Shown: piece by piece, positions 7,260 to 14,874 of the stretch | How positions within the stretch are numbered: the first letter of the stretch is position 1 | Layout: every line of letters starts with the position of its first letter | Assembly: GCA_046294845.1 (NCBI GenBank) | Contig: JBKBNU010000001.1 | Span: forward strand, 1,364,001 to 1,428,000 | From: Micavibrio_C sp046294845 | GTDB taxonomy: Bacteria; Pseudomonadota; Alphaproteobacteria; Micavibrionales; Micavibrionaceae | DNA: 64,000 nt | Direction of reading: 5' to 3' | The notes under the pieces: model-generated | What the model saw: only the letters and a program-made list of their open reading frames with translations | What the model was told of the DNA's origin: nothing | The model's database searches: none | Translations under genes and position numbers: made by a program

Positions 7260-8510
7260 ATGGTAAGTAATGAACCGCAATTGGTGACATTTGGCTGCCG
7301 ACTCAATACTTATGAGTCGGAAGTGATGCGCACGCACGCCAAAAATGCGGGTATGGAAAATGCCATCATCTTCAATACCTGTTCGGTGACCAAGGAAGCG
7401 GAGCGCCAGGCCCGTCAGGCCATTCGCCGCGCCCGCCGTGAAAATCCTGATGCCAAAATTATTGTGACGGGCTGCGCGGCGCAAATTGATCCTGAAAGTT
7501 TTGGCGGTATGCCCGAAGTTGATCAGGTAATTGGCAATGATCTGAAGCTTAAGGCCGAAACATGGGGCGCCCCTGCTGAAGAAAAAATCATCGTCAATGA
7601 TATTATGGCTGTCAAAGAAACAGCCAGTCATTTGGTGGATGGTTTTGAAGGGCACACACGCGCTTTTCTTCAGGTACAAAACGGATGTGATCATCGTTGC
7701 ACGTTTTGTATTATTCCTTATGGCCGCGGTAATTCGCGTTCCGTTCCGATTGGTGTTATTGCTGGACAGGTCAGGCATCTGGTCGAAGCCGGTTATAATG
7801 AAATCGTTTTCACTGGTGTGGATGTAACATCCTATGGTCATGATTTGCCGGGTCAACCAACTCTGGGGCAAATGATCCGTCGTGTGATGGCCTTGGTTCC
7901 GGAGCTTCCGCGTGTACGTTTGTCGTCACTTGATCCGGTTGAGATCGATGATGATCTTTGGCATCTGATTGCAAAAGAACCGCGTCTGATGCCGCATCTG
8001 CATTTAAGTTTGCAGGCGGGAGATGACATGATCCTGAAAAGGATGAAACGCCGCCACTTAAGACAGGATGTGATTGATGTTTGCCACAAGGCACGTGACA
8101 TTCGCCCCGACATAACCTTCGGGGCTGACATCATCGCGGGTTTCCCGACCGAAACCGAAGAAATGTTTTCGAATACCCTGAAAATTGTTGAAGAATGCGA
8201 TCTGACATTCCTGCACGTTTTCCCGTATTCTGAGCGTGAAGGGACTCCGGCAACGCGTATGCCTCAAGTTGAGCCTTCCATACGTAAAGAGCGCGCTGCG
8301 CGCTTGCGTGATTTGGGTGAGAGGCAAATGCAAAAATTCAGGGATGCCCACACAGGGCAAACCAGACAGATAATTGTCGAGCAAAATAATATAGGGCGGA
8401 CAGAGCATTTTGCCGAGGTGCATCTAGATTTTGATGCCGTGCAGGGCGCTCTGTATCAAATAAAAATTAATCGCCATGAAGATGGCAAATTATATGGAGT
8501 GCGTGTCTGA
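7260..8510 (+). CDS. mtaB: tRNA t6A37 methylthiotransferase MtaB
   Basis: MtaB is a radical-SAM enzyme that adds a methylthio group to t6A at position 37 of ANN-decoding tRNAs. The 416-aa protein has the N-terminal UPF0004 domain with conserved cysteines (TFGCRLN, NTCSVT, TGCAAQ). The radical-SAM cluster motif CDHRCTFC lies near residues 143-150. A C-terminal TRAM-like segment follows. The stop codon overlaps the ribE start as TGATG. MtaB is preferred over MiaB because of the short N-terminus and the CRLN motif. Confidence 0.93.
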   Translation: MVSNEPQLVTFGCRLNTYESEVMRTHAKNAGMENAIIFNTCSVTKEAERQARQAIRRARRENPDAKIIVTGCAAQIDPESFGGMPEVDQVIGNDLKLKAETWGAPAEEKIIVNDIMAVKETASHLVDGFEGHTRAFLQVQNGCDHRCTFCIIPYGRGNSRSVPIGVIAGQVRHLVEAGYNEIVFTGVDVTSYGHDLPGQPTLGQMIRRVMALVPELPRVRLSSLDPVEIDDDLWHLIAKEPRLMPHLHLSLQAGDDMILKRMKRRHLRQDVIDVCHKARDIRPDITFGADIIAGFPTETEEMFSNTLKIVEECDLTFLHVFPYSEREGTPATRMPQVEPSIRKERAARLRDLGERQMQKFRDAHTGQTRQIIVEQNNIGRTEHFAEVHLDFDAVQGALYQIKINRHEDGKLYGVRV

Positions 8511-9100
8511 TGTTTACAGGTATTGTCAGGGATAAAGGCAAGGTCATTGCTCTTTCAGAAGGTGATAACAGCCGCCGCATCACCATTTTGACCAAGCTGG
8601 ATATATCCGGCATACAAGAGGGCGCATCTGTGGCTTGTGACGGCTGTTGCCTGACAGTTGTCGAGAAAACAGAAGATACGCTGACTTTTGATGTTGCTGC
8701 CGAAACAATGGCCCTGACTACTTTGGGTGATTGGGATATTGATACGCCTGTCAATCTGGAACCGTCGCTACGTATGGGTGATGAACTGGGCGGTCATCTG
8801 GTGTCTGGCCATATCGACGGCATAGCAACAGTAGAAGATGTGAAGCACGATGGTGATTCATGGCGTTTTAAAATTCGTGTGCCCGAACATTTGGCAAAAT
8901 ATATTTCGCCGAAAGGCTCTGTGGCACTGAACGGTGTATCCCTGACCGTCAATGAAGTTGAAGGAAATCTCTTCGGGATTTGCATTATCCCGCATACATG
9001 GCAGGTCACAAATATCCGCATGTGGGATGAGGGTAGCAAAATCAATCTGGAAGTCGATCAGCTGGCCCGCTATGTCGCGCGTTTGCTACAAAAGGAATAA
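8510..9100 (+). CDS. ribE: riboflavin synthase alpha chain
   Basis: Riboflavin synthase dismutates two molecules of 6,7-dimethyl-8-ribityllumazine to riboflavin. The 196-aa protein consists of two tandem lumazine-binding repeats. It begins with the diagnostic MFTGIV and carries SVACDGCCLTV in the first repeat and GSVALNGVSLTVNEVE in the second. It is the first of three contiguous riboflavin genes (synthase, RibB, RibH). Confidence 0.97.
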   Translation: MFTGIVRDKGKVIALSEGDNSRRITILTKLDISGIQEGASVACDGCCLTVVEKTEDTLTFDVAAETMALTTLGDWDIDTPVNLEPSLRMGDELGGHLVSGHIDGIATVEDVKHDGDSWRFKIRVPEHLAKYISPKGSVALNGVSLTVNEVEGNLFGICIIPHTWQVTNIRMWDEGSKINLEVDQLARYVARLLQKE

Positions 9101-9103
9101 TTG

Positions 9104-9727
9104 ATGATCTATACCATTCAGGATGTCCTTGAAGATGTAAAAAAAGGCAGAATGGTCATTCTGGTTGATGATGAGGCACGCGAGAATGAAGGCGATCTGT
9201 TTATTCCTGCTGCGTGTGTAGATGCAGCGGCAATAAACTTCATGGCGACGCATGGTCGCGGTTTGATTTGCCTGCCGCTGGCGGGTGAAATCGTTGATCG
9301 TCTGGGATTGCCGCAAATGGTATGTGAAAACCAGTCCAGCTATCAGACCGCCTTTACCATTTCTATTGGTGCTGCCAAGGGTATTACCACAGGTATATCG
9401 GCAGCTGATCGGGCGCACACTGTGCTTGTAGCAATCGATGATAAATCAAGCCCTGCCGATATCGTTAGCCCGGGTCATATATTCCCTTTGAGAGCAAGAG
9501 AAGGCGGGGTGCTGACACGTGCTGGTCATACGGAAGCGGCCGTTGATATGGCGCGTTTGGCTGGTTATGCGCCTGCTGGCGTAATATGTGAGATCATGAA
9601 TGAAGACGGTACGATGGCGCGTTTGCCGCAACTATCTGTTTTTGCCAAGAAGCACGGACTGAAAATGGGTTCGATTGCCGACCTTATTGCCTACAGGAAA
9701 GTACAAGAAGAAGGAAAAGCTGCATGA
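9104..9727 (+). CDS. ribB: 3,4-dihydroxy-2-butanone-4-phosphate synthase
   Basis: RibB converts ribulose 5-phosphate to 3,4-dihydroxy-2-butanone 4-phosphate, the four-carbon unit for lumazine. The metal- and substrate-binding motif DDEARENEGDLF lies near residues 24-35, and HGRGLIC, GHIFPL and TRAGHTEAA follow. At 207 aa it is single-domain, without the RibA (GTP cyclohydrolase II) half found in fused RibBA. ATG 9104 is chosen because AAAGGA lies seven bases upstream. It overlaps ribH by four bases (ATGA). Confidence 0.96.
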   Translation: MIYTIQDVLEDVKKGRMVILVDDEARENEGDLFIPAACVDAAAINFMATHGRGLICLPLAGEIVDRLGLPQMVCENQSSYQTAFTISIGAAKGITTGISAADRAHTVLVAIDDKSSPADIVSPGHIFPLRAREGGVLTRAGHTEAAVDMARLAGYAPAGVICEIMNEDGTMARLPQLSVFAKKHGLKMGSIADLIAYRKVQEEGKAA

Positions 9728-10152
9728 CCGATCGTGTTTTGATTGTTGAGGCCCGTTATTACGAGCATATCAACGATATGGTTCTTGATGGTGCACGTAA
9801 GGAACTCGCCCGTCATGACTGTGAAGTAAACGTTGTGACGGTTCCGGGGGCATTGGAAATTCCTGCGGCCCTGAATTTTGCTGTTCAAAAGGGCGGCTAT
9901 GATGCGTTCATTGTTATGGGCTGCATTATTCGCGGTGAAACCACCCACTATGATGTGGTTCAGAACGAAAGCGCACGCGGTATTTATGATCTGGTGCTGC
10001 AGCATAATCTGGCGCTTGCGAATGTTATATTGACCGTCGAAAACGAACAGCAAGCTCTGGATCGTGCGGATATTAATCGCAAGAATAAGGGTGGAGAAGC
10101 TGCCAAAGCGGCTATCGAAATGCTTAAACTGAAAAGGCAGTTTCTTTCCTGA
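9724..10152 (+). CDS. ribH: 6,7-dimethyl-8-ribityllumazine synthase
   Basis: RibH condenses the RibB product with the pyrimidine intermediate of riboflavin synthesis. The 142-aa protein shows the lumazine synthase signatures VPGALEIPAAL near residues 40-50, GCIIRGETTHYD near 72-83 with the catalytic His, and KNKGGEAAKAAIEM at the C-terminus. It is translationally coupled to ribB. The next frame starts directly after its stop. Confidence 0.97.
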   Translation: MTDRVLIVEARYYEHINDMVLDGARKELARHDCEVNVVTVPGALEIPAALNFAVQKGGYDAFIVMGCIIRGETTHYDVVQNESARGIYDLVLQHNLALANVILTVENEQQALDRADINRKNKGGEAAKAAIEMLKLKRQFLS

Positions 10153-10524
10153 ATGAAGCGAGGGTTTTTCACCATTTTGGTTTTGTCGCTGATGGTGGGA
10201 TCTTCTACCGTCAGAGCGGAACCCTCTGCATGTGAAAAAATCAAACCGCGTCCTTCCGTGATTAATATCAATCTTGAAACACCTGAACCCTATTATGATC
10301 TTGATCGGAGTCTCGCCTATCTAAATAGTGATGGCGGTAAGGGTGCGGAAGAATGGCTCAAGAAAAATAATATGCAGAATATCTGGTCTTCGAAGCATAT
10401 GACCACAGCGGGCAGGGCTGCCGGTGGCTGGGGTGCGTACTATCAATATAGAATGGATGCCCAGCCTGTAGATTCTACTGGGCTTATGGCTGCCTGTTTA
10501 TTGAGGAAATTAATATCGAGATGA
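10153..10524 (+). pseudogene. N-terminal part of a frameshifted secreted metallopeptidase-like gene
   Basis: The 123-aa frame begins with a clear signal peptide (MKRGFFTILVLSLMVGSSTVRA) and continues through a soluble segment to about ...STGLMAAC. It then loses conservation and stops after LLRKLISR. In the -1 frame around 10491-10500 the reading continues as CLFIEEINIE straight into the frame starting at 10521, which restores a coherent protein. I read the two frames as one gene split by a frameshift (real or a sequencing error) near 10490-10500. The gene follows ribH without a gap. Confidence 0.55.
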
Positions 10525-10964
10525 TGTTCAGGACGATCATCCAAATTCCTGTCGAATATCCGGAAGGAAGCTGCGAGTTCAATTTTATTAATGAGCATGA
10601 GCTGAAGCATTTTCAGGTCAATAGAGATGTCGCACAAAAGACGGCAGAACGCTTGCGTAAGGATATGCCAGAAATTATAAGAATTCTGGAGCAGCAACAC
10701 ATTGGGTCTGACCAATTGAAGGTTAAAGCCGAGGAGTTCAAGGCGGGCATAAAAGAAATGGTTGATGTTTATTTCCAACAAGTTATGGCAGAGGAAATGG
10801 AAAGGCTGAATGGGTTGGTAGACTCCCCTGAAGAATACGCAAAATCCGGAGAATTAATGGATTACTGCCGTACGCAGGAAAATGCGGCAGCGAAGATGCC
10901 AAAGCGAAAAGCGCTGGATAACAAAGGTACCGGCCCCAGGCCCTATAACAGGAATTACAGATAA
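10521..10964 (+). pseudogene. C-terminal part of the same gene, HE...H metallopeptidase-like
   Basis: This frame contains YPEGSCEFNFINEHELKHFQVN followed by a long charged helical region. An invariant-looking Cys before EHELKHF resembles the DUF922-type family of secreted zinc-peptidase-like proteins, where a His-Glu...His element binds metal; that assignment is from memory and moderate. The apparent start at 10521 lies inside the domain, so independent expression would give a protein without signal peptide. It ends overlapping the ftsY start by one base. Confidence 0.55.
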
Positions 10965-11995
10965 TGGTTTTTTGGCGCAAAGATAAACAGACGGAACAGA
11001 CGTCTGTAGCTGATGTTAAGCCTCAAGTGGCGGTAGTTGCCAAGAAGGAAGATCTTAAAGAAGATCGTCCCGGTGAAACATGGGTTTCCCGTTTGGGTAT
11101 GGGCTTGAGCAAATCTTCGGCCCGTCTGGGGCAGGGTTTGGCCGATCTGGTGACCAAAAAGAAGCTGGATCAGGAAACACTGGATCAGCTTGAAGAAACA
11201 TTGATCGTGGCAGATCTGGGCCCACAAACCGCTGCGCGTATTGTGGCCGACTTTTCCAAAGACCGCTTTGGTAAAGATATTGATGAAAATGAAATCAGAC
11301 AGGCTTTATCAAAAAGCATTGCCACGGTATTGGAACCTGTCGCACAAACTCTTTCTTTTGATAAGGAGGGCGAGGGGCCCTTTGTAGTTCTGGTTTGCGG
11401 TGTCAATGGTGCTGGCAAAACAACAACGATTGGCAAGATTGCCCATCAATTGCACGGGCAGGGCAAGCGCGTGGCAATTGCGGCGGGTGATACATTCCGT
11501 GCGGCAGCTGTTGAACAATTAAAAATATGGGCCGAGCGGACAAATTCTTTTTTTGTGGCCAAGGATACAGGCGCAGATGCGGCTGCTGTAGCGTTTGAAG
11601 CATACCAGATTGCCAAAGAACAGAATATAGACGTGCTGTTGATCGACACAGCCGGACGTTTGCACAATAAATCAAATCTGATGGCGGAGCTTCAAAAAAT
11701 CATCCGTGTTTTGAAGAAACATGATGAAGCTTTGCCGCATGCAACTATTCTGGTTCTCGACTCTACAACGGGCCAGAATGCGCATGCACAGGTTGAAACT
11801 TTCCGCGAAATGGTAAGTGTCAATGGTCTTGCCGTGACCAAGCTTGATGGTTCTGCCAAGGGTGGTGTTGTCGTAGGGCTTGCCGATCGTTTTGGGTTGC
11901 CGATCTATTTGATTGGCGTAGGCGAGGGTATCAATGACCTGCAACCCTTTAAAGCACAGGAATTTGCTGATTCTCTGGTTGGTTTGGCTGCCTAA
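10964..11995 (+). CDS. ftsY: signal recognition particle receptor FtsY
   Basis: FtsY is the membrane-associated SRP receptor GTPase that docks Ffh-bound ribosomes at SecYEG. The 343-aa protein has a short charged A region (about 35 residues), an N domain, and the G domain with GVNGAGKTTTIGKIA near residues 145-159, GDTFRAAA, DTAGR and TKLDGSAKGG. Its C-terminal GVGEGINDLQPF is typical of FtsY and separates it from Ffh. The acidic A domain is short compared with E. coli, as is common in alphaproteobacteria. Confidence 0.98.
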   Translation: MVFWRKDKQTEQTSVADVKPQVAVVAKKEDLKEDRPGETWVSRLGMGLSKSSARLGQGLADLVTKKKLDQETLDQLEETLIVADLGPQTAARIVADFSKDRFGKDIDENEIRQALSKSIATVLEPVAQTLSFDKEGEGPFVVLVCGVNGAGKTTTIGKIAHQLHGQGKRVAIAAGDTFRAAAVEQLKIWAERTNSFFVAKDTGADAAAVAFEAYQIAKEQNIDVLLIDTAGRLHNKSNLMAELQKIIRVLKKHDEALPHATILVLDSTTGQNAHAQVETFREMVSVNGLAVTKLDGSAKGGVVVGLADRFGLPIYLIGVGEGINDLQPFKAQEFADSLVGLAA

Positions 11996-12049
11996 ATCCA
12001 TAGAAAGTGGCCCCTTGAATTTGCCATGATTTTGGGTGACCATGGGGTT

Positions 12050-13558
12050 ATGATAAAGAACGCTCCAAAATTCAAACCCCGTAAATTCAAAGATGCTCAA
12101 GCGGCTGTCGAGGCTGTGCATGAGATCTATACTGCGAACGTGGACTATCTGCGTTCCCAATTTGAAGGATTTTCGGAAGGCCATATTCCAGCTTCGCGCG
12201 TGCAGGGTTTTTACCCCTATATCAGGCTTGATGCCGGTATGGCCAAGCGTGTTGATACAAGGCTGTCTTATGGATTTGTGCCGCGCCCCGGTATTTATGA
12301 AACCACAGTCACACGTCCCGACATTTTCTCGGACTATTTTTTTGAACAAATCAGGCTGCTGCTGATGAATCATGATACAGCTGTTGAAGTGGGGATGAGT
12401 GATACCCTGATTCCCCTGCATTTTGCACTAGGTGAAGATTTCCACCTTGAGGGTGATCTGACGCAGGAGCAAATTCAGGCCTTGCCACTTATATTCGATC
12501 AACCGGATCTTAGTATCATGGATGACGAGGTGGCCAATGGCACCCATGTGCAAAAACCGAACGAACCGGCACCGCTGGCATTGTTTAAGGCCCCCCGTAT
12601 CGATCTGAGCCTTATGCGTTTGAAACATTATACGGGCACGGGTTCAAGACACTTCCAGAACTATGTCATTTATACAAACTATCAATTCTATATTGATGAA
12701 TTTGTGAAGATTTGCCGCGAGATTATGGAGCCTACGGATAATCCGGAACTCAAGAAAGAGCGGATGGAATACACTGCTTTTGTCGAGCCGGGTAACCGTG
12801 TAACCGCCAATCGCAATATTGCAGGGTTTGCTGTTCTTGATGAGGCAGGTACGCCGATCAAACGCTTGCCGCAAATGCCTGCCTATCACCTGAAGCGTGA
12901 AGATGGTAACGGCATCACCATGATCAATATTGGTGTGGGACCATCAAATGCGAAAACCATTACCGATCACGTTGCTGTTTTGCGTCCCCATGCATGGTTG
13001 ATGCTGGGGCATTGTGCGGGTCTGCGTAATTCCCAAAATCTGGGTGATTATGTTTTGGCGCATGGTTACTTGCGCGAAGACAATGTTCTTTACCGCGATC
13101 TTCATCCGGCCATTCCTATACCGGCTTTATCCGAAATCCAGATTGCTCTCGAACAGGCCGTGTCGCAGGTAACAGGGCTGGCAGGATACGATCTAAAAAA
13201 GATTATGCGTACGGGCACTGTTGCCACTGTGGATGACCGTAACTGGGAACTGCGTCCCCATATCCGTCAAAATGCCCGCCTAAGCCAGAGCAGAGCAATT
13301 GCCCTCGATATGGAATCGGGAACGATTGCCGCGAATGGTTTCCGCTTCCGCGTTCCATACGGGACGTTGCTTTGTGTCTCGGACAAGCCATTGCATGGCC
13401 AGCTTAAGCTGCCCGGGATGGCTGATCGCTTCTACCGCGAAAGAGTTGAGCAGCACTTGCAAATCGGGTTGCTGACAATGGCGCTTTTGCGGGATATTGG
13501 GGCTGCCAAGCTCCATAGCCGGAAGCTTAGGTCCTTTAACGAGCCAGCCTTCCAGTAA
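12050..13558 (+). CDS. amn: AMP nucleosidase
   Basis: AMP nucleosidase hydrolyses AMP to adenine and ribose 5-phosphate, a control on adenylate pools. The 502-aa protein has the N-terminal Amn domain (YPYIRLDAGMAKRVDTRLSYG, YETTVTRPDIFSDYF) and the C-terminal phosphorylase-like domain (MINIGVGPSNAKT, MLGHCAGLR, ALDMESGTIAANGFR). ATG 12050 begins MIKNAPKFKP like the family. ATG 12026 in the same frame would add eight residues but has no good ribosome binding site. It stands alone after ftsY. Confidence 0.93.
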   Translation: MIKNAPKFKPRKFKDAQAAVEAVHEIYTANVDYLRSQFEGFSEGHIPASRVQGFYPYIRLDAGMAKRVDTRLSYGFVPRPGIYETTVTRPDIFSDYFFEQIRLLLMNHDTAVEVGMSDTLIPLHFALGEDFHLEGDLTQEQIQALPLIFDQPDLSIMDDEVANGTHVQKPNEPAPLALFKAPRIDLSLMRLKHYTGTGSRHFQNYVIYTNYQFYIDEFVKICREIMEPTDNPELKKERMEYTAFVEPGNRVTANRNIAGFAVLDEAGTPIKRLPQMPAYHLKREDGNGITMINIGVGPSNAKTITDHVAVLRPHAWLMLGHCAGLRNSQNLGDYVLAHGYLREDNVLYRDLHPAIPIPALSEIQIALEQAVSQVTGLAGYDLKKIMRTGTVATVDDRNWELRPHIRQNARLSQSRAIALDMESGTIAANGFRFRVPYGTLLCVSDKPLHGQLKLPGMADRFYRERVEQHLQIGLLTMALLRDIGAAKLHSRKLRSFNEPAFQ

Positions 13559-13560
13559 AT

Positions 13561-13590
13561 TTGACATAATAATAAGCCCTATGCTATGCC
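13561..13590 (+). promoter_or_regulatory. possible promoter
   Basis: A perfect TTGACA (13561-13566) lies immediately after the amn stop. TATGCC lies 18 bp further on (13585-13590), a weak -10. It would drive the 201-aa gene starting at 13618. Confidence 0.35.
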
Positions 13591-13617
13591 CGTAGTTAAT
13601 AAAAATGAAGGGCAGGC

Positions 13618-14223
13618 ATGGGTACAAATTTTTCTCTCACCAGTGACTTTAGCGCAGCCAGCCGTAAGCATACGGATGACATGAAATATTTGCAGGAATT
13701 GGTGAGAACCGTCGAGGGCCAGACATTCCTCGATACCATTCCTGTCTATCGCCCACAGGATTGGGGCGGGCATACGGAGAGTAACTGTATGTCGTTTGCC
13801 TTTCATCGGGATATGCGCGAGAGATTGCAGCCGGGAATGATTGGGACGGGAATTAAGATAGGGAATAAGGATCGTCCCAAAGGATTGATAGATTATGTTG
13901 AAAGCGTTCGTCGTTCTTTGCTGAGTGATAATATTCCTTTCTTGGGAGATAACTTGAAGGATTGTGTAGGACGGGGTGTGCCTGCAGCACTTTTCTTTTT
14001 AAATAATCCATCAGATGAAGAAGATCGTGATTATCACTGGGTGGCTTTGCGCCGGACATTCAATAGTGCCAATGGTAAATACGATACCTTGATCTGGGCG
14101 GATAAGCTGGGTGCCAAAGTTTCCTGCTGTGACCCGTCACCGTTCTTTAAGGTGAAGCTTAGCCATTATAACGAATTTGGCGGCTACTATGCGGTGCCGC
14201 CAAAACTGATGCTTCCATCCTGA
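13618..14223 (+). CDS. hypothetical protein with papain-like Cys/His pattern
   Basis: The 201-aa protein has SNCMSFAFHRDM near residues 59-70, then DYHWVALRR near 139-147, WADKLGAKVSCCDP and a C-terminal HYNEFGGYYAVPP. An Asn-Cys-x-x-(Tyr/Phe)-Ala segment followed by His-Trp, a W-x-(H/D)-K-x-G element and a terminal GYY(A/C)V matches the layout I associate with small Cys/His hydrolases of the NlpC/papain type in toxins and phage lysins. The exact family is not certain. No signal peptide is seen. A GGGCAGGC site precedes the ATG. It converges with the next gene. Confidence 0.65.
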   Translation: MGTNFSLTSDFSAASRKHTDDMKYLQELVRTVEGQTFLDTIPVYRPQDWGGHTESNCMSFAFHRDMRERLQPGMIGTGIKIGNKDRPKGLIDYVESVRRSLLSDNIPFLGDNLKDCVGRGVPAALFFLNNPSDEEDRDYHWVALRRTFNSANGKYDTLIWADKLGAKVSCCDPSPFFKVKLSHYNEFGGYYAVPPKLMLPS

Positions 14224-14239
14224 ACAGAAAAAATATCCT

Positions 14240-14488
14240 TTAAACAGTTATATCGACTGTGCTGCCGCGGCGTGAACTGCTGCTGCTTTCCGATCTTTCA
14301 GAAGAAGACTCTGCGCGTCGTTCATTGCGCGTTTCTGTTTCCTGAGAACCGGCTGAGGCCGCCTCGCGGGGCTGTGTACGGTTTTCTTCCGGCTTTTTCT
14401 CCTGAGAAGGGGCCTGTGTTTCAGTGCGCTGCTGGAACGGGTTGACCAGTGCCTGCTGCGAATAACCATTTACTGATGTCAGTGCCAT
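14240..14488 (-). CDS. small low-complexity protein, 82 aa
   Basis: The 82-aa product starts MALTSVNGYSQQALVNPFQQ. It is very rich in Gln, Glu, Arg and Ser in the middle and ends RRGSTVDITV. The ordered ends around a disordered centre recall short alphaproteobacterial proteins of unknown function with similar ends; that comparison is from memory. ATG 14488 is preferred over TTG 14500. A 20-bp perfect inverted repeat (14564-14583) lies 76 bp upstream and may control it. Confidence 0.6.
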   Translation of the reverse strand: MALTSVNGYSQQALVNPFQQRTETQAPSQEKKPEENRTQPREAASAGSQETETRNERRAESSSERSESSSSSRRGSTVDITV

Positions 14489-14563
14489 GAAAAACCCCAA
14501 AAAGGAAAAGCAAAAAAACGTGTCCCAGTCTCATCAACCAAGTCTTTTTAGAATAAATCCTAT

Positions 14564-14583
14564 CGGTAAACAAATGTTTACCG
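14564..14583. promoter_or_regulatory. 20-bp palindromic operator candidate
   Basis: CGGTAAACA and TGTTTACCG form perfect 9-bp arms around AA. The half-site CGGTAAACA recurs exactly at 14795-14803, and GGTAAACA at 40965-40972 just before sufE. This is the form expected of a dimeric regulator's binding site. Confidence 0.5.
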
Positions 14584-14794
14584 CCATAGCGGTTTAGATC
14601 TAAAGAGCGCACAGGGCAACTTTAGGACAGGATGTTAACCGGATATTCATAACTATGCTCTAAAACTGTTAGTGTGTGAGGAGAAGAGACAGGTTTCGAG
14701 AGGCTATTCAGTCTTTCACCAAGAAAACCATCACTATCTCCTTGAATTATAAGAAAAAGACTATTTGGGGTTCTGCCTGACTTCGTCAGGTTAG

Positions 14795-14803
14795 CGGTAA
14801 ACA
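14795..14803 (+). promoter_or_regulatory. half-site repeat of the palindrome
   Basis: An exact copy of CGGTAAACA lies 72 bp upstream of the DUF2336 start, directly after a CCTGAC/GTCAGG hairpin. It may be a secondary site for the factor binding at 14564-14583. Confidence 0.35.
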
Positions 14804-14842
14804 GACGGCGTGTTATGGCTGGAAGGTGTTCCGGTCGTAAGT

Positions 14843-14870
14843 GTTAACTATTTGAGTTTTTGGGTTAACT
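14843..14870 (+). promoter_or_regulatory. paired GTTAACT repeats at the DUF2336 start
   Basis: GTTAACT occurs at 14843-14849 and again at 14864-14870, exactly 21 bp apart (two helical turns), ending four bases before the ATG. The spacing places two protein molecules on one face of the DNA. The second copy overlaps the ribosome-binding region. Confidence 0.4.
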
Positions 14871-14874
14871 CACG

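Larger units (their letters stand above)
14489..14874. other. 386-bp divergent intergenic region
   Basis: No gene is visible between the 82-aa protein and the DUF2336 gene. The region holds a perfect inverted repeat (14564-14583) and a repeat of its half-site (14795-14803). It also has a CCTGAC-TTC-GTCAGG hairpin (14776-14790) without a T-tract, and GTTAAC palindromes at 14634, 14843 and 14864. It is probably a regulatory region for both flanking genes, possibly with a small RNA; no convincing sigma-70 promoter could be fixed. Confidence 0.5.

Noticed and set aside
14631..14870. Possible CtrA boxes (TTAA-N7-TTAA) around the GTTAAC sites
   Set aside because: The half-sites are not spaced by seven bases, so they do not fit the CtrA consensus.
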